A DNA stretch of 64,000 bases from Streptomyces sp. HUAS MG91 (GCF_040529335.1 NZ_CP159534.1:3968001-4032000); one strand, 5' to 3'; positions 37,485 through 47,253 are shown, numbered from the stretch's first letter. Notes: generated by a model from the sequence alone, not told the origin. Made by a program: numbers and translations.

Positions 37485-38667
37485 GCTCGCCGGCCAGCAC
37501 CCGCGCCGCCCGCTCCACCTCGGCGAACCCCAGATACAGCGGGGTGAACCCGAAGCGCAGCACGTCCGGTGCCCGGAAGTCGCCGACGACACCGGCCGCG
37601 ATCAGCCGCCCCATGACCTCCCCGGCGTCCGCGCAGCGCAGCGCGACCTGGCTGCCCCGCTCGGCGTGGGCGGCCGGGGTGACGACCCCGACCCGGCCCT
37701 CGGGCACGTAACTCCCCACGCACTCCAGGAAGAAGTCGGTCAGCGCGAGGGACTTGGCGCGCACCGCGGCGACCGAGACGTCCGGCCGCGACCACACGTC
37801 GAGGGCCGCATCCAGGGCGAGCATCGACAGGATGTCCGGGGTGCCGACCCGGCCGCGCACCGCGCCGTCGGCGGGCTCGTACGCGCTGCGCATCCCGAAC
37901 GGCTCGGCGTGCGAGTTCCAGCCGGGCAGCGGCGAGTCGAACCGGTCCTGGTGCTCGGCGCGCACGTACAGGTAGGCGGGCGAACCCGGGCCGCCGTTGA
38001 GGAACTTGTACGTGCAGCCGACCGCCAGGTCCACGCCGTGCTCGTCGAGCCCGACCTCCAGCGCGCCCGCGCTGTGGCACAGGTCCCAGACGGAGACGGC
38101 ACCGGCCGCGCGGACCGCCGCCGTCAGCGCGGGCAGGTCGTGCAGGCGCCCGGTGCGGTAGTCGACCTGGTTGAGCAGCACCGCGGCCGTGCGCGGGCCG
38201 AGCGCGCCCGGCACCGCGCCCGGGTCCACGGCCCGTACCGTGCACCCGGTCATCCGGGCCGCCGACTCGGCGATGTACCCGTCCGTCGGGAACGTCGCGG
38301 CGTCCACCAGGATCTCGTCGCGCCCCTCGGGGGCGAGGCGCACCGCGCCCACCAGCGCCTTGAACACGTTGACGCTGGTGGAGTCGCCGACCACGACCTG
38401 CCCGGCGGCGGCGCCCAGCAGCGGGGCGATGCGGTCGCCGATCCGCTCCGGCGCCGTCCACCAGCCCGACTCGGTCCACGAGCGGATGCGCAGCTCGCCC
38501 CACTGGCGGCGCACGACGTCCTCGACCGCGCCCGGCACGTTCACCGGCAGCGCGCCCAGCGAGTTCCCGTCCAGGTACACCACGTCGTCCAGGACGAACT
38601 CCGCGCGGACGGAAGCCAGTTCGTCGGCGGCGTCCAGTTCGAGCGCGCGCTCTCGCAGATCAGACAT
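37477..38667 (-). CDS. kynU: Kynureninase
   Basis: A 396-residue PLP enzyme that splits kynurenine into anthranilate and alanine. Signatures: YLDGNSLGALP near the N terminus, GDSTSVNVFKALVGAVRL, WDLCHSAGALEV with the PLP Asp, and the PLP lysine in VGCTYKFLNGGPGSPAYLYV (near 222). ATG overlaps the upstream dioxygenase 3' end by 8 bp, so the two form an operon producing anthranilate from tryptophan. Confidence 0.95.
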   Translation of the reverse strand: MSDLRERALELDAADELASVRAEFVLDDVVYLDGNSLGALPVNVPGAVEDVVRRQWGELRIRSWTESGWWTAPERIGDRIAPLLGAAAGQVVVGDSTSVNVFKALVGAVRLAPEGRDEILVDAATFPTDGYIAESAARMTGCTVRAVDPGAVPGALGPRTAAVLLNQVDYRTGRLHDLPALTAAVRAAGAVSVWDLCHSAGALEVGLDEHGVDLAVGCTYKFLNGGPGSPAYLYVRAEHQDRFDSPLPGWNSHAEPFGMRSAYEPADGAVRGRVGTPDILSMLALDAALDVWSRPDVSVAAVRAKSLALTDFFLECVGSYVPEGRVGVVTPAAHAERGSQVALRCADAGEVMGRLIAAGVVGDFRAPDVLRFGFTPLYLGFAEVERAARVLAGELS

Positions 38668-39484
38668 GGGACCTCGCCGTCCACAGCTCGGGAAAGACAT
38701 TGCCTCGTGCGCGCTTCTCCAGCCACGCGACTCCGGCGGAGCCGCCGGTGCCGGTCTTGGCGCCCATCGCGCGCCGGGTCGCCACCAGATGGTCGTTGCG
38801 CCAGCGCCACACCAGCTCGGCGACATCGCTCAACGCCTCGCCGAGCCGCGCGAGTTCGGCGCTCTCGTCACCCGCGTACAGGGCCGTCCACACCGCCTCG
38901 ACCTCCGGCGACGGCTCGTAGCGGCGGGAGACGTCACGGTCCAGGACGGCGCGCGGCACGTCGTGGCCGCGCCGGGCGAGCAGCCGCAGCACCTCGTCGT
39001 ACAGACTCGGCTCGTGCAGCGCCTTGTCCAGCTCGGCGTGGACGCGCGGGGCGCCGCGGTGCGGGACCAGCATCGACGCCGACTTGTCGCCGAGCAGGAA
39101 CTCCATGCGCCGGTACATCGCCGACTGGAAGCCGGAGCCCTCGCCGAGCGCCGACCGGTAGGAGTTGAACTGGCCGGGGGTGAGCTGGGCGAGCGGCCGC
39201 CACGAGGCGTTCAGCGCCTCCAGCTCCCGTACGGACCGCTTGAGCGCGGCGATCGCGGTGGGCACGTCGTCGTCGGCGAGGGCCCGGCTCGCGGTCTCCC
39301 ACTCGTGCACGATGACGGTGAACCACAACTCCATGACCTGGGTCGTCACGAGGAAGACCATCTCGCCGGGATCGTCCGAGCGCAGGGTCTGGAGGTGGGT
39401 GAGCACGTCGGCCTGGACGTAGTCCTCGTAGGGCGTGGTGCCCGCGAAGTCGAGATGCGGCATCGCTTCCGCGTCGTGGGACAT
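38660..39484 (-). CDS. kynA: Tryptophan 2,3-dioxygenase
   Basis: A 274-residue heme dioxygenase that opens the indole ring of L-tryptophan to N-formylkynurenine. Family signs: TPYEDYVQADVLTHLQTLRSDDPGEMVFLVTTQVMELWF, RRMEFLLGDKS and WRWRNDHLVATRRAMGAKTGTGGS, whose His is the proximal heme ligand and whose TGTGGS loop closes over substrate. Followed by kynU with overlap. Confidence 0.95.
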   Translation of the reverse strand: MSHDAEAMPHLDFAGTTPYEDYVQADVLTHLQTLRSDDPGEMVFLVTTQVMELWFTVIVHEWETASRALADDDVPTAIAALKRSVRELEALNASWRPLAQLTPGQFNSYRSALGEGSGFQSAMYRRMEFLLGDKSASMLVPHRGAPRVHAELDKALHEPSLYDEVLRLLARRGHDVPRAVLDRDVSRRYEPSPEVEAVWTALYAGDESAELARLGEALSDVAELVWRWRNDHLVATRRAMGAKTGTGGSAGVAWLEKRARGNVFPELWTARSHV

Positions 39485-39589
39485 CGCTGTCTCCTGTTGC
39501 GTACTACGGGTAGCGGTCCGCCCTGCCGTTACCGGCACGGGGCCCCGGTCCCCACCTCGCATCCTTCACAATCGTGCCCCGAAACAGCA

Positions 39590-39615
39590 AGGCCCGCCTG
39601 ATCACAGGCGGGCCT
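39590..39615 (-). terminator. Hairpin terminator after the DUF3151 gene
   Basis: AGGCCCGCCTG (39590-39600) and CAGGCGGGCCT (39605-39615) form a perfect 11-bp stem with loop ATCA, 16 bp past the DUF3151 stop and before the tryptophan dioxygenase promoter. Confidence 0.85.
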
Positions 39616-39631
39616 CACGAGGGAGCGAGTA

Positions 39632-40045
39632 CTAGCCGAGGGTCTGCGCGGCGGTCGCCGAGGAGTCCTTCAGGAACTGCGTGCAGCGCTCGTACTCCTC
39701 CTGCTCGCCGATGGCACCGGCGGCGCGGGCCAGGGCGTGCAGGGCGCGCAGGAAGCCGCGGTTGGGCTCGTGCTCCCACGGCACGGGCCCGTGGCCCTTC
39801 CAGCCGGCCCGGCGCAGGGAGTCCAGGCCGCGGTGGTAGCCGGTGCGGGCGTACGCGTACGACTCCACGACGCTGCCGCGCTCGAAGGCCGCGTCGGCGA
39901 GCTGCGCCCAGGCGAGCGAGGAGGTCGGGTACTTCGCCGCGACGTCCGCCGGGGCGGTGCCGCCCGCCAGCAGCTCGCGGGGCTCCGGGTCGTCGGGCAG
40001 GTGGGTCGGGGGCGGTCCCCCGAGCAGGTTCTCGTGAAGGCTCAT
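39632..40045 (-). CDS. DUF3151 family protein
   Basis: A 137-residue soluble protein with TPR-like helices (AWAQLADAAFERGSVVESYAYARTGYHRGLDSLRRAGWKGHGPVPW and NRGFLRALHALARAAG), matching actinobacterial DUF3151. Role unknown. ATG overlaps the PatB/MalY stop by 4 bp, so co-translated with it. Confidence 0.88.
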   Translation of the reverse strand: MSLHENLLGGPPPTHLPDDPEPRELLAGGTAPADVAAKYPTSSLAWAQLADAAFERGSVVESYAYARTGYHRGLDSLRRAGWKGHGPVPWEHEPNRGFLRALHALARAAGAIGEQEEYERCTQFLKDSSATAAQTLG

Positions 40046-41217
40046 GGGTTCCAGTCTGCGTCATCCGGGCGAACGGTCGCGACGGCCCTCACGAGCGCCT
40101 CGATCCCGGCCTCCGCCTTGCTCCGGGGGCAGCCCAGGTTCAGCCGCACGAATCCCGGATCGCCGTAGGTGCCGCCCGGCATGATCGCCACCCGTTCCCG
40201 CTCGACGAGGACCCGCTGGAGCTCCTCGTCCGCCGTGATGCCGAGCGGCCGCAGATCGATCCAGGCGAGATAGCCGGCCTCGGGGACCCGCCAGCCCAGC
40301 TCGGGGAAGGCCTCCTTGAGCCGGTCCTCCAGGAGCCGCAGATTGCCGTACGTGTACGCGCGCAGCTGGTCCAGCCAGGCGCCGCCCTCGCGGTAGGCGG
40401 CGATGTGCGCGGTCAGCGCGAGCACGGCCGGTGACTCCAGGCCCTCGTCGTGGCCCATCCGCCGGACGAACTCGGCGTGGTCGGCCGGGTCGCCGACGAA
40501 GCCGTAGCTGCCGGTGAGCGCGGGGAAGTTGAACGACTTGCTGCCGGAGGTGACGAGCGCCCAGCGCAGCCCGTCGCCGTACGCCGTGAACGGCCGGTGG
40601 ACGTGGCCGTCGTGGGTGAGGTCGGAGTGGATCTCGTCGCTGATGACAGCGATGTCATGGGTCCGCGCGAGTCCGGCGATCCGGCGCAGCTCGGCGTCGG
40701 TCCACACGTGTCCGGTCGGGTTGTGCGGCGAGCACAGGAAGAGGGCGCGGGCGTCCGGGCGGGCCAGCTCCCGCTCCAGGGCGTCCCAGTCGTCGACGCC
40801 GACGGTGCGCAGCTCGCGGCCGAGCCCCGTGACGCACTTGCGGAACCCGTCGTAGGTCGGGGTGTGCGCGACGACGGCGTCGCCCGGGACCGTCCACATG
40901 CGCAGCAGCTGCGCGATCTGGTTGAGCACCGAGGGCGCGTACACGAGCTGGTCGACGTCCACCTCGGTCGCGTACCGGTCGCGGTACCAGTCGCGTATCG
41001 CGCCGCGGAACTCTTCGTTGTGCCAGTCCGAGTAGCCGAACACGCCGTGCCCGATGCGCGCGGTGAGCGCGTCGAGCACCTCCGGAGGGGACCGGAAGTC
41101 CATGTCGGAGATGGTGAACGGGAGCAGGTCCGGCACGGGGAACCGGTCCGTGATGCCGTCCCACTGCACGCACCAGGTGCCGCGCCGGTCGACGACGGTG
41201 TCGAAGTCGTAGGTCAC
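40042..41217 (-). CDS. PatB/MalY-type C-S lyase / aminotransferase
   Basis: A 391-residue class I PLP enzyme. FTISDMDFRSPPEVLDAL and FGYSDWHNEEFRGAI are typical of the MalY/PatB cystathionine beta-lyase group; LCSPHNPTGHVW, VISDEIHSDL and the PLP lysine in VTSGSKSFNFPAL (near 227) follow. May cleave cystathionine or cysteine conjugates. GTG start. First gene of a pair with DUF3151. Confidence 0.9.
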   Translation of the reverse strand: MTYDFDTVVDRRGTWCVQWDGITDRFPVPDLLPFTISDMDFRSPPEVLDALTARIGHGVFGYSDWHNEEFRGAIRDWYRDRYATEVDVDQLVYAPSVLNQIAQLLRMWTVPGDAVVAHTPTYDGFRKCVTGLGRELRTVGVDDWDALERELARPDARALFLCSPHNPTGHVWTDAELRRIAGLARTHDIAVISDEIHSDLTHDGHVHRPFTAYGDGLRWALVTSGSKSFNFPALTGSYGFVGDPADHAEFVRRMGHDEGLESPAVLALTAHIAAYREGGAWLDQLRAYTYGNLRLLEDRLKEAFPELGWRVPEAGYLAWIDLRPLGITADEELQRVLVERERVAIMPGGTYGDPGFVRLNLGCPRSKAEAGIEALVRAVATVRPDDADWNP

Positions 41218-41237
41218 TCAGGATCTCCAGACACGGC

Positions 41238-41272
41238 GCGGGCCCGGCCCCCCGAGAGGAAGCCGGGCCCGC
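41238..41272 (-). terminator. Terminator of the fructose-bisphosphate aldolase gene
   Basis: GCGGGCCCGGC (41238-41248) pairs perfectly with GCCGGGCCCGC (41262-41272), 17 bp past the aldolase stop and just upstream of the PatB/MalY start. Confidence 0.85.
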
Positions 41273-41288
41273 ACCCGAACACGAGCGG

Positions 41289-42320
41289 TTACTTGATGCG
41301 GGTGCCCGTGGAACGCAGGCTCTCGCAGGCCTCGACGATGCGGGCGGTCATGCCGGACTCGGCCTTCTTGCCCCACACGCGCGGGTCGTACGTCTTCTTG
41401 TTGCCGACCTCGCCGTCGACCTTCAGGACGCCGTCGTAGTTCTCGAACATGTGACCGGCGATGGGCCGGGTGAAGGCGTACTGGGTGTCGGTGTCGAGGT
41501 TCATCTTCACGACGCCGTTCTCCAGCGCGGTGCGGATCTCCTCCAGCGTGGAGCCCGAGCCGCCGTGGAAGACGAAGTCGAACGGCTTGGAGCCGGCCGG
41601 CTTGCCGTACTTCTCGGCGATGCCCGCGTTCAGGTCGGCGAGCAGGTCGGGGCGGAGCACGACGTTGCCCGGCTTGTACACGCCGTGCACGTTGCCGAAC
41701 GAGGCGGCCAGCAGGTAGCGGCCCTTCTCGCCCAGGCCCAGCGCCTCGACCGTACGGACCGCGTCGTCGACCGTGGTGTAGAGGTTGTCGTTGATCTCGT
41801 GCGAGACGCCGTCCTCCTCACCGCCGGTCGGGGTGATCTCGATCTCCAGGATGATGTGCGCGGCCTTGGCCTTGGCGAGCAGCTCCTGGGCGATCTCCAG
41901 GTTGTCGGCGAGGGTCTCGGCCGAGCCGTCCCACATGTGCGACTGGAACAGCGGCAGGCCGCCGGCCTCGACGCGCTTGGCGGAGATGTCGAGCAGCGGG
42001 CGCACGTACCCGTCCAGCTTGCCCTTGGGGCAGTGGTCGGTGTGCAGCGCGATCTTGTTGCCGTAGCGCTCGGCGGCCACGTGGGCGAACTCGGCGAGCG
42101 CCTGCGCGCCGACGACCATGTCCTTCACGCCCTGGCCCGACAGGTACTCGGCACCACCGGTGGAGATCTGGATGATGCCGTCGGACTCGGCCTCGGCGAA
42201 GCCCTGCAGCGCCGCGTTCAGCGTCTGCGTCGAGGAGACGTTGATGGCCGGGTAGGCGAACTTCCCCGCCTTGGCCCGGTCGAGCATCTCGTTGTACTGA
42301 TCCGGGGTTGCGATGGGCAT
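41289..42320 (-). CDS. fba: Fructose-bisphosphate aldolase, class II
   Basis: A 343-residue metal-dependent aldolase of glycolysis and gluconeogenesis. Zinc ligands are in IALHTDHCPKGKLDGYV and in SFGNVHGVYKPGN and FVFHGGSGSTLEEI; VKMNLDTDTQYAFTRPI binds substrate phosphate. Start ATG 42320 with GAGGAGAC upstream; residues further up do not fit the family. Confidence 0.97.
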   Translation of the reverse strand: MPIATPDQYNEMLDRAKAGKFAYPAINVSSTQTLNAALQGFAEAESDGIIQISTGGAEYLSGQGVKDMVVGAQALAEFAHVAAERYGNKIALHTDHCPKGKLDGYVRPLLDISAKRVEAGGLPLFQSHMWDGSAETLADNLEIAQELLAKAKAAHIILEIEITPTGGEEDGVSHEINDNLYTTVDDAVRTVEALGLGEKGRYLLAASFGNVHGVYKPGNVVLRPDLLADLNAGIAEKYGKPAGSKPFDFVFHGGSGSTLEEIRTALENGVVKMNLDTDTQYAFTRPIAGHMFENYDGVLKVDGEVGNKKTYDPRVWGKKAESGMTARIVEACESLRSTGTRIK

Positions 42321-42460
42321 CTGCCGTCTCCTCGTGAAGCGCGATTGCGGGTTGAGGTTGTTCTGGTGTCCTGACCGGTGGTCCGACCTCACCAAGCACC
42401 ATGGGGTGACATCATCGTCGGCCCCATCTTTCCAGACTTGTGCGAATGCTCCAGTCCGGG

Positions 42461-43015
42461 CTAGTCGAGGCCCAGCTCGTCCTTGGAGAAGGCGAAGAGG
42501 TACGGGACCCCGGCGCCCTCGGTGATCTTCTCGGCGGCGCCGGTGGCGCGGTCGACGATGGTGGCGACGCCGACGACCTCGGCCCCGGCCTCCCGCACCG
42601 CCTGGACGGCCTCCAGCGGGGAGCCGCCGGTCGTGGAGGTGTCCTCGACGACGAGCACGCGGCGGCCCTTGATGTCGGGGCCCTCGACGCGGCGCTGCAT
42701 GCCGTGCGCCTTGGCGGCCTTGCGGACCACGAAGGCGTCCAGCCGCTCACCGCGCGCGGCGGACGCGTGCAGCATCGCGCCGGCGACGGGGTCGGCGCCC
42801 ATCGTCAGCCCGCCGACCGCGTCGAACTCCAGGTCCTTCGTCAGGTCGAGCAGGACCTGCCCGACGAGCGGGGCGGCCTCGCCGTCGAGGGTGACGCGGC
42901 GCAGGTCGACGTAGTAGTCGGCCTCCAGCCCGGAGGAGAGCGTCACCTTGCCGTGCACCACGGCCTTGTCCTTGATCTGCTGGAGCAGGGCGTCCCGCAC
43001 GTCGTTCGTCGTCAT
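42461..43015 (-). CDS. pyrE: Orotate phosphoribosyltransferase
   Basis: A 184-residue enzyme making OMP from orotate and PRPP in pyrimidine synthesis. PRPP loop is VLVVEDTSTTGGSPLEAVQA; LSSGLEADYYVDLRRVTLDG and GLTMGADPVAGAML are family features. Lies between fba and an aldose-epimerase gene, same strand, separate from other pyr genes. Confidence 0.96.
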   Translation of the reverse strand: MTTNDVRDALLQQIKDKAVVHGKVTLSSGLEADYYVDLRRVTLDGEAAPLVGQVLLDLTKDLEFDAVGGLTMGADPVAGAMLHASAARGERLDAFVVRKAAKAHGMQRRVEGPDIKGRRVLVVEDTSTTGGSPLEAVQAVREAGAEVVGVATIVDRATGAAEKITEGAGVPYLFAFSKDELGLD

Positions 43016-43025
43016 GCCTATGAGC

Positions 43026-43820
43026 TTAAAGGCGCCGCCAGGTCCAGGTGGTGCTGGCCTCCAGCGGCTCCACGGGGGTGACGAGGCGCGGGGCGGTGTT
43101 GAGCCCGTTCGGCGGACCGGTCTGCGGCTCGACGCACACGGCGGCGTCCTGCTCGTCGTAGACGACGACCCACGGCTCACGGCTGGTGACGTTCACGGCG
43201 AACTCACCGGGCCAGGTCAGGGTCACGTCCACCCCGTCGGGCATCCCGAAACAGTCGTCCCACGGCTGCGGCTGTACGTCGATGCGCTCGCCGGTGGGCA
43301 GGTGGTCGGCGCCCCGCTGCTCCTGCCAGGCGGCGTCGAAGGCGATCTCGACAGCGCTCTCGCCCAGCTTCCGGTTGAACCAGGGGTGCCAGCCCACCTG
43401 TGCCGGGAACGAGTCGCCGTACGTCTCGATGCCGAGCGTCAGCGTCAGCGCGTCCTCGGTGAGGGCGACGACCTGGGTGACCCGGCCGGGGTACGGCCAC
43501 GGGTCGGTCAGGTCGTACGTGAACACGGCCTCGGTCGCCGACGCCCGCGCCGTGGTCCACTCGGCGTCCCGGGCGAAGCCGTGGATGGCGTGCGGCGGGG
43601 AGTTCAGCGGCATCTGGTGGACGTGGCCGCCGTCCATGAACCGGCCGTCCGCGATCCGGCCGCACCAGGGCACCATCGGGAAGCAGCCGTAGCGCTCGCC
43701 CTGCCGGAGCAGTTCGGTCCCGGCGATCTTCAGACTGCTGATGCGGCAGCCGTTGCCCGGCGCCACGGTCACTTCCGCGTCGCCCGCGGTCAGCGTCGTT
43801 TCCTGTGTCGTCACGACCAC
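43026..43820 (-). CDS. Aldose 1-epimerase family protein
   Basis: A 264-residue beta-sandwich protein with GCRISSLKIAGTELL, FPMVPWCGRIADGRF, HAIHGFARDAEWT and VGWHPWFNRKL, where the conserved His residues are the epimerase acid/base pair. Acts on the C1 anomer of hexoses or hexose-6-phosphates. GTG start. 10 bp upstream of pyrE, hence likely the same transcript. Confidence 0.9.
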   Translation of the reverse strand: MVVTTQETTLTAGDAEVTVAPGNGCRISSLKIAGTELLRQGERYGCFPMVPWCGRIADGRFMDGGHVHQMPLNSPPHAIHGFARDAEWTTARASATEAVFTYDLTDPWPYPGRVTQVVALTEDALTLTLGIETYGDSFPAQVGWHPWFNRKLGESAVEIAFDAAWQEQRGADHLPTGERIDVQPQPWDDCFGMPDGVDVTLTWPGEFAVNVTSREPWVVVYDEQDAAVCVEPQTGPPNGLNTAPRLVTPVEPLEASTTWTWRRL

Positions 43821-43850
43821 TGACCCTATGCGGGGCGGGGGCCGGAGCGC

Positions 43851-44576
43851 TCAGCGGCGCCTGCGCAGCGCCCGGCCGACGACGATCGCGGAGGCGACGG
43901 CGAGGGCGGCGGCCGGTGCCGCCCAGCGCAGGGTGGCGCTCGCCGTGGCGCCTGCCGGGGCGGGCACGGGGGCGTAGCGGCCGCGCGGCGGGGCGTGGTC
44001 GACCTCCTCCGCGCTGCGGCCGATCATCGTGCGGCGGGCGTGGGCGGCGGCCGGCTCGGGGGGCAGGTCCGTCTCGGGGTCGAGGGACGAGGGCGGCACC
44101 TCGGTCTCGTGGACGGACGGCTCCGGCGCGTCCTCGGGCTCCGGGTCGCCGCCGGGTTCCCGGGCGGCCGCCCCGAGGTTCTCCGCGAAACGGTTCAGCA
44201 GGCGCTGGGCCGCCGATTCCACCGCGTCGCCGGGGAGTTCGGCGACGCGGCCGTCGCCGGTCGCGGTGCCGGTGAAGGTGAGGGTGGTGCCGCCTTCGGT
44301 GGCGGCGGCGCGGGCGGTCAGGGTGAAGGTGACGGCGCCGGTGCCGCGGGCCTCGACGGCGTCGCCGCTCACCGCGAGGGTGCCGTCGGGGGTGCGGTCC
44401 ACCGTGACGGTGCCGCGGTACGTGATGGTGTGCCCGCCGATCCGGACCTTCAGGCGGCCGCCGTCGCCGGACGCGTCGCGCTGGAACCCGGGCAGGGCCC
44501 GGGCCACCCGAAGGGGGTCGCCGAGCACCGCCCTGACGGACTCCGCCGGAACCGGAACGAACACCTCATGCTCCAT
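43851..44576 (-). CDS. CoxG/SRPBCC-like protein with C-terminal membrane anchor
   Basis: A 241-residue protein: residues 1-145 form an SRPBCC (START-like) fold of the CO dehydrogenase subunit G type (VFVPVPAESVRAVLGDPLRVARALPGF, TGAVTFTLTARAA), an acidic Pro/Glu linker (~150-195), and a final hydrophobic helix (AAPAAALAVASAIVVGR) with RRRR tail. No molybdenum CO dehydrogenase genes are nearby, so its role is open; lipid binding at the membrane is possible. Confidence 0.85.
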   Translation of the reverse strand: MEHEVFVPVPAESVRAVLGDPLRVARALPGFQRDASGDGGRLKVRIGGHTITYRGTVTVDRTPDGTLAVSGDAVEARGTGAVTFTLTARAAATEGGTTLTFTGTATGDGRVAELPGDAVESAAQRLLNRFAENLGAAAREPGGDPEPEDAPEPSVHETEVPPSSLDPETDLPPEPAAAHARRTMIGRSAEEVDHAPPRGRYAPVPAPAGATASATLRWAAPAAALAVASAIVVGRALRRRR

Positions 44577-44674
44577 GGCAGCCGAGCCTATCGACTCCGT
44601 CCCTTCCTTGACCGCCGTTTGCCCGCCGAACCCCGCCCACCTGCGGCCCTCCCCTGAAGGCCGCAGGCCTCTCA

Positions 44675-44695
44675 GGGGCGCGGGGAACTGCGCGA
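44675..44695. repeat. Single copy of the GCGCGGGGAACTGCGCGA repeat
   Basis: One full core preceded by CTCA and followed by CCAGCC, next to a GC-rich stem CTGCGGCCCT...AGGGCCGCAG-like stretch at 44641-44667. Sits between the CoxG-like and spermidine-synthase-like genes. Confidence 0.75.
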
Positions 44696-44740
44696 CCAGC
44701 CACGACGAGAGCCGCGGGCGGGCGGCGACGGAAAAGACCC

Positions 44741-46273
44741 CTATCCGCTGCCGTAGCGCGGATGCACCAGCGTGGACGGCGCATAGGCCCGGTCCGGGCG
44801 GATCGGCCGGACGGGGCCGGGCGACGGCGCCCGCCACCCGCCCAGAACGAAGGCCCCACCCCCACGGCCCCGATAGGAAACAACCCGGAACCCGGCCGAC
44901 CGCACGGTCTCCGCGACGGTCCAGAACCGCCCCGACACCGACCCCCCGTGCACGACGACCCGCCCCCGCTCCCCCAGCACCCGCGCCACAAGCCCGTAGA
45001 ACTCCTGCGAGTACAACTTCGTACTGCTCGTGAGCGCCGGATCCGGCAGGTCGCAGATCACCACGTCGTACGGCCCCCCGAGCGATCCCCCACCGCGCAG
45101 CAGCCCGAACACGTCCCCGGTGACCACCCGCACCCGCGGATCGCTCAGCGCCCGCCCGTTCAGCGCGCTGAGCCCCGGATCGCGCCGGGCGAGCCGCACC
45201 ACCTCGGGGTCGGTGTCGACGACGTCGACCCGCCGCACCCCGCCGAAGCGGAGCACCTCGCGCGCCGCGATCCCGTCCCCGCCCCCGATGACGAGCACCC
45301 GCGCCCGCGGCCCGCCGCGCAGCGCGGGGTCGACCAGATCGGCGCGGTAGCGCGCGGCGTCGTCGCCGCGCACCCGCAGCCGGCCGTCCAGGTAGAGGTC
45401 GAGCGGACGCCCGCGCTCCCCGCCGGCCAGCACGACCTCCTGCACCTCGCTCTGCACGGCGACCCGCACCTGCGCGCCGAACATGGCGTGCCGCGCCGCC
45501 CGCTCGAAGTCGTCGACGAGCACCCAGGCGGCGGCGAGCACCGCGAGCACGGTGACATTGGCGACGAGCAGCAGCCAGCGGCCCCGCCGGCTCAGGTCGC
45601 GCCGGAACAGGCCGAGGACGAGCGCCCCGCCCGCCACGGCGTTGACCACGCCGGTCAGCAGCGCCCCCGTCAACTGCCCGAGCAGCGGCAGCAGCACGAA
45701 CGGGAACGCGAGCCCGCCCACCAGCGCGCCCACGTAGTCGGCGGCGAACAGGTCGGCGACCGCTCCGCCGGGGTCCTGCCGCCGGATCCGCTGGATGAGC
45801 ACCATCAGCAGCGGCACCTCGGCGCCGATCAGCACCCCGATGGCCAGCGAGAAGCCGACCAGGAGATATCTCGGCCCGTCGCCCCAGACCCCGCCCCAGC
45901 CGCCGGTCCAGGCGAACACGGCGTACAGGGCCATGGCGCTGCACCCGCCGACCAGCGCGAGCAGGCTCTCCAGCATCCCGAAGCCCGCGGCGGCACGGCA
46001 GCGCAGCCGCTTGGCGGCGAGCGAGCCGAGGCCCATGGCGAAGACCATGACGGACAGCACCACGGACGCCTGGGTGACCGAGTCGCCCATCAGGTACGAG
46101 GCGAGGGCGACGAGTTCCAGTTCGTACACCAGTCCGCAGGCCGCGCAGACGAAGACGCCCGCGAGGACCAGGAACCGGCCGGTGCCCGGCTTGACCGGGA
46201 GCGGGGCCCGCCCCGGCTCGCCGCGGGACCGCGGGACCCCCGAGTGCGGGGCAGGGGCGTGCGGATCGATCAC
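44741..46273 (-). CDS. Membrane-fused spermidine synthase-like protein
   Basis: A 510-residue protein with seven or so N-terminal helices (about residues 32-260, starting [21 protein letters not shown]) and a C-terminal polyamine synthase-type domain (from ~275). SAM/decarboxy-SAM motif [18 protein letters not shown], acidic [11 protein letters not shown] and catalytic-area [22 protein letters not shown] fit aminopropyltransferases. Such fusions are widespread; true substrate may not be putrescine. Confidence 0.9.
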   Translation of the reverse strand: MIDPHAPAPHSGVPRSRGEPGRAPLPVKPGTGRFLVLAGVFVCAACGLVYELELVALASYLMGDSVTQASVVLSVMVFAMGLGSLAAKRLRCRAAAGFGMLESLLALVGGCSAMALYAVFAWTGGWGGVWGDGPRYLLVGFSLAIGVLIGAEVPLLMVLIQRIRRQDPGGAVADLFAADYVGALVGGLAFPFVLLPLLGQLTGALLTGVVNAVAGGALVLGLFRRDLSRRGRWLLLVANVTVLAVLAAAWVLVDDFERAARHAMFGAQVRVAVQSEVQEVVLAGGERGRPLDLYLDGRLRVRGDDAARYRADLVDPALRGGPRARVLVIGGGDGIAAREVLRFGGVRRVDVVDTDPEVVRLARRDPGLSALNGRALSDPRVRVVTGDVFGLLRGGGSLGGPYDVVICDLPDPALTSSTKLYSQEFYGLVARVLGERGRVVVHGGSVSGRFWTVAETVRSAGFRVVSYRGRGGGAFVLGGWRAPSPGPVRPIRPDRAYAPSTLVHPRYGSG

Positions 46274-46363
46274 CCGGGGAACGCTACGTCACCGCGCAAC
46301 TCCGTCCGGTCACCCACACGTGTGGAAAAACGGAGCGCGGGCATACCCGTCCGAGGACAGGCC

Positions 46364-46888
46364 CTAGAGCAGCACGGCGGCGGGCCGCCGCACACCCACC
46401 CGGGTGCGGGTGGCGACGAGTTGACCGTCCTGCGGGTACGCGTGCCAGGTGCGCCAGTGCACCTGGCCCTCGTGCCGCTGGGCGAGCATCGCGGTGAAGG
46501 CGTGCGGGCTGCCGGGGAAGACCCCGGCCAGACCGTTCGGATGGTCGGACACGAGAGCGAGCAATTCTTGTGCGCGTCCGGCGAACTGACCTGGGGTCAG
46601 ATCCTCCACGCGGGCCGCGAACTCGTACTCCCAGTCGCCGACGCGCTCGGCGACTCCGAGGGGCAGCGGGGTGCTGCTGCCCGGGATGCAGGCCACGGTC
46701 TCCGAGCAGCTGCCGTTCTCCTCCTCCAGGAGCACCTGGTGGGAGGCGCCGAGCAGCCTCAACTGGAGCGTGGCGCCGGAAAGTTCCAGGTCGAGGGTGG
46801 CGAGCGCGGGAAGCGGCTCACGGCCCAGTGTCCAGGCCAGGTCGTCCGCGCTGGTGTCGGTGTAGGCGGTGTTCAGGGTCGTGAGCAT
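46364..46888 (-). CDS. DUF2617 family protein
   Basis: A 174-residue soluble protein with the phrases DLAWTLGREPLPALATLDLELSG and HEGQVHWRTWHAYPQDGQLVATRT, the actinobacterial DUF2617 family. Function unknown. ATG 46888 taken; a GCCGACCC-rich leader offers only a weak ribosome site. Confidence 0.85.
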   Translation of the reverse strand: MLTTLNTAYTDTSADDLAWTLGREPLPALATLDLELSGATLQLRLLGASHQVLLEEENGSCSETVACIPGSSTPLPLGVAERVGDWEYEFAARVEDLTPGQFAGRAQELLALVSDHPNGLAGVFPGSPHAFTAMLAQRHEGQVHWRTWHAYPQDGQLVATRTRVGVRRPAAVLL

Positions 46889-47253
46889 GGGTCGGCTCCG
46901 CTAGCACGCAAAGGGAGGTGGGGCCGGCTGTGTCAAAGGGACCGGCTCGTGCCCACGCGAACGCTGTGAATACGCAGTACGAGGGCTGAGTTGACGGTTA
47001 AAAGGGAATCATGGGCGATGGCGCGGTCACAGCGTTTTTACCCAACTTGGCGGGGTTTCCATCCCCCCGAGCGCTGCACAGCTCAACTGTTCAACCTCCA
47101 CGGCCGCCCGAATGCGCCGGGCGCACACCCTTCGGGTTCTTCCTGGACACATGTACGGGCTCGGGCGTCCCGACATGCGGACGGCCCGCGTGGACCGACT
47201 GCCCCGTGTCAGTCGTCTCCGCGCGGGCCGCCCGCCTCCCCGTGGGCGCGACG
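46889..47253. other. 365-bp gap with a strong imperfect hairpin
   Basis: The DUF2617 promoter side (46900-47000) has an AT-rich patch (GACGGTTAAAAGGG). At 47183-47229 GGCCCGCGTGGACCGACTG pairs imperfectly with CAGTCGTCTCCGCGCGGGCC, probably the terminator of the Cys-rich gene ending at 47254. No gene recognised. Confidence 0.5.
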
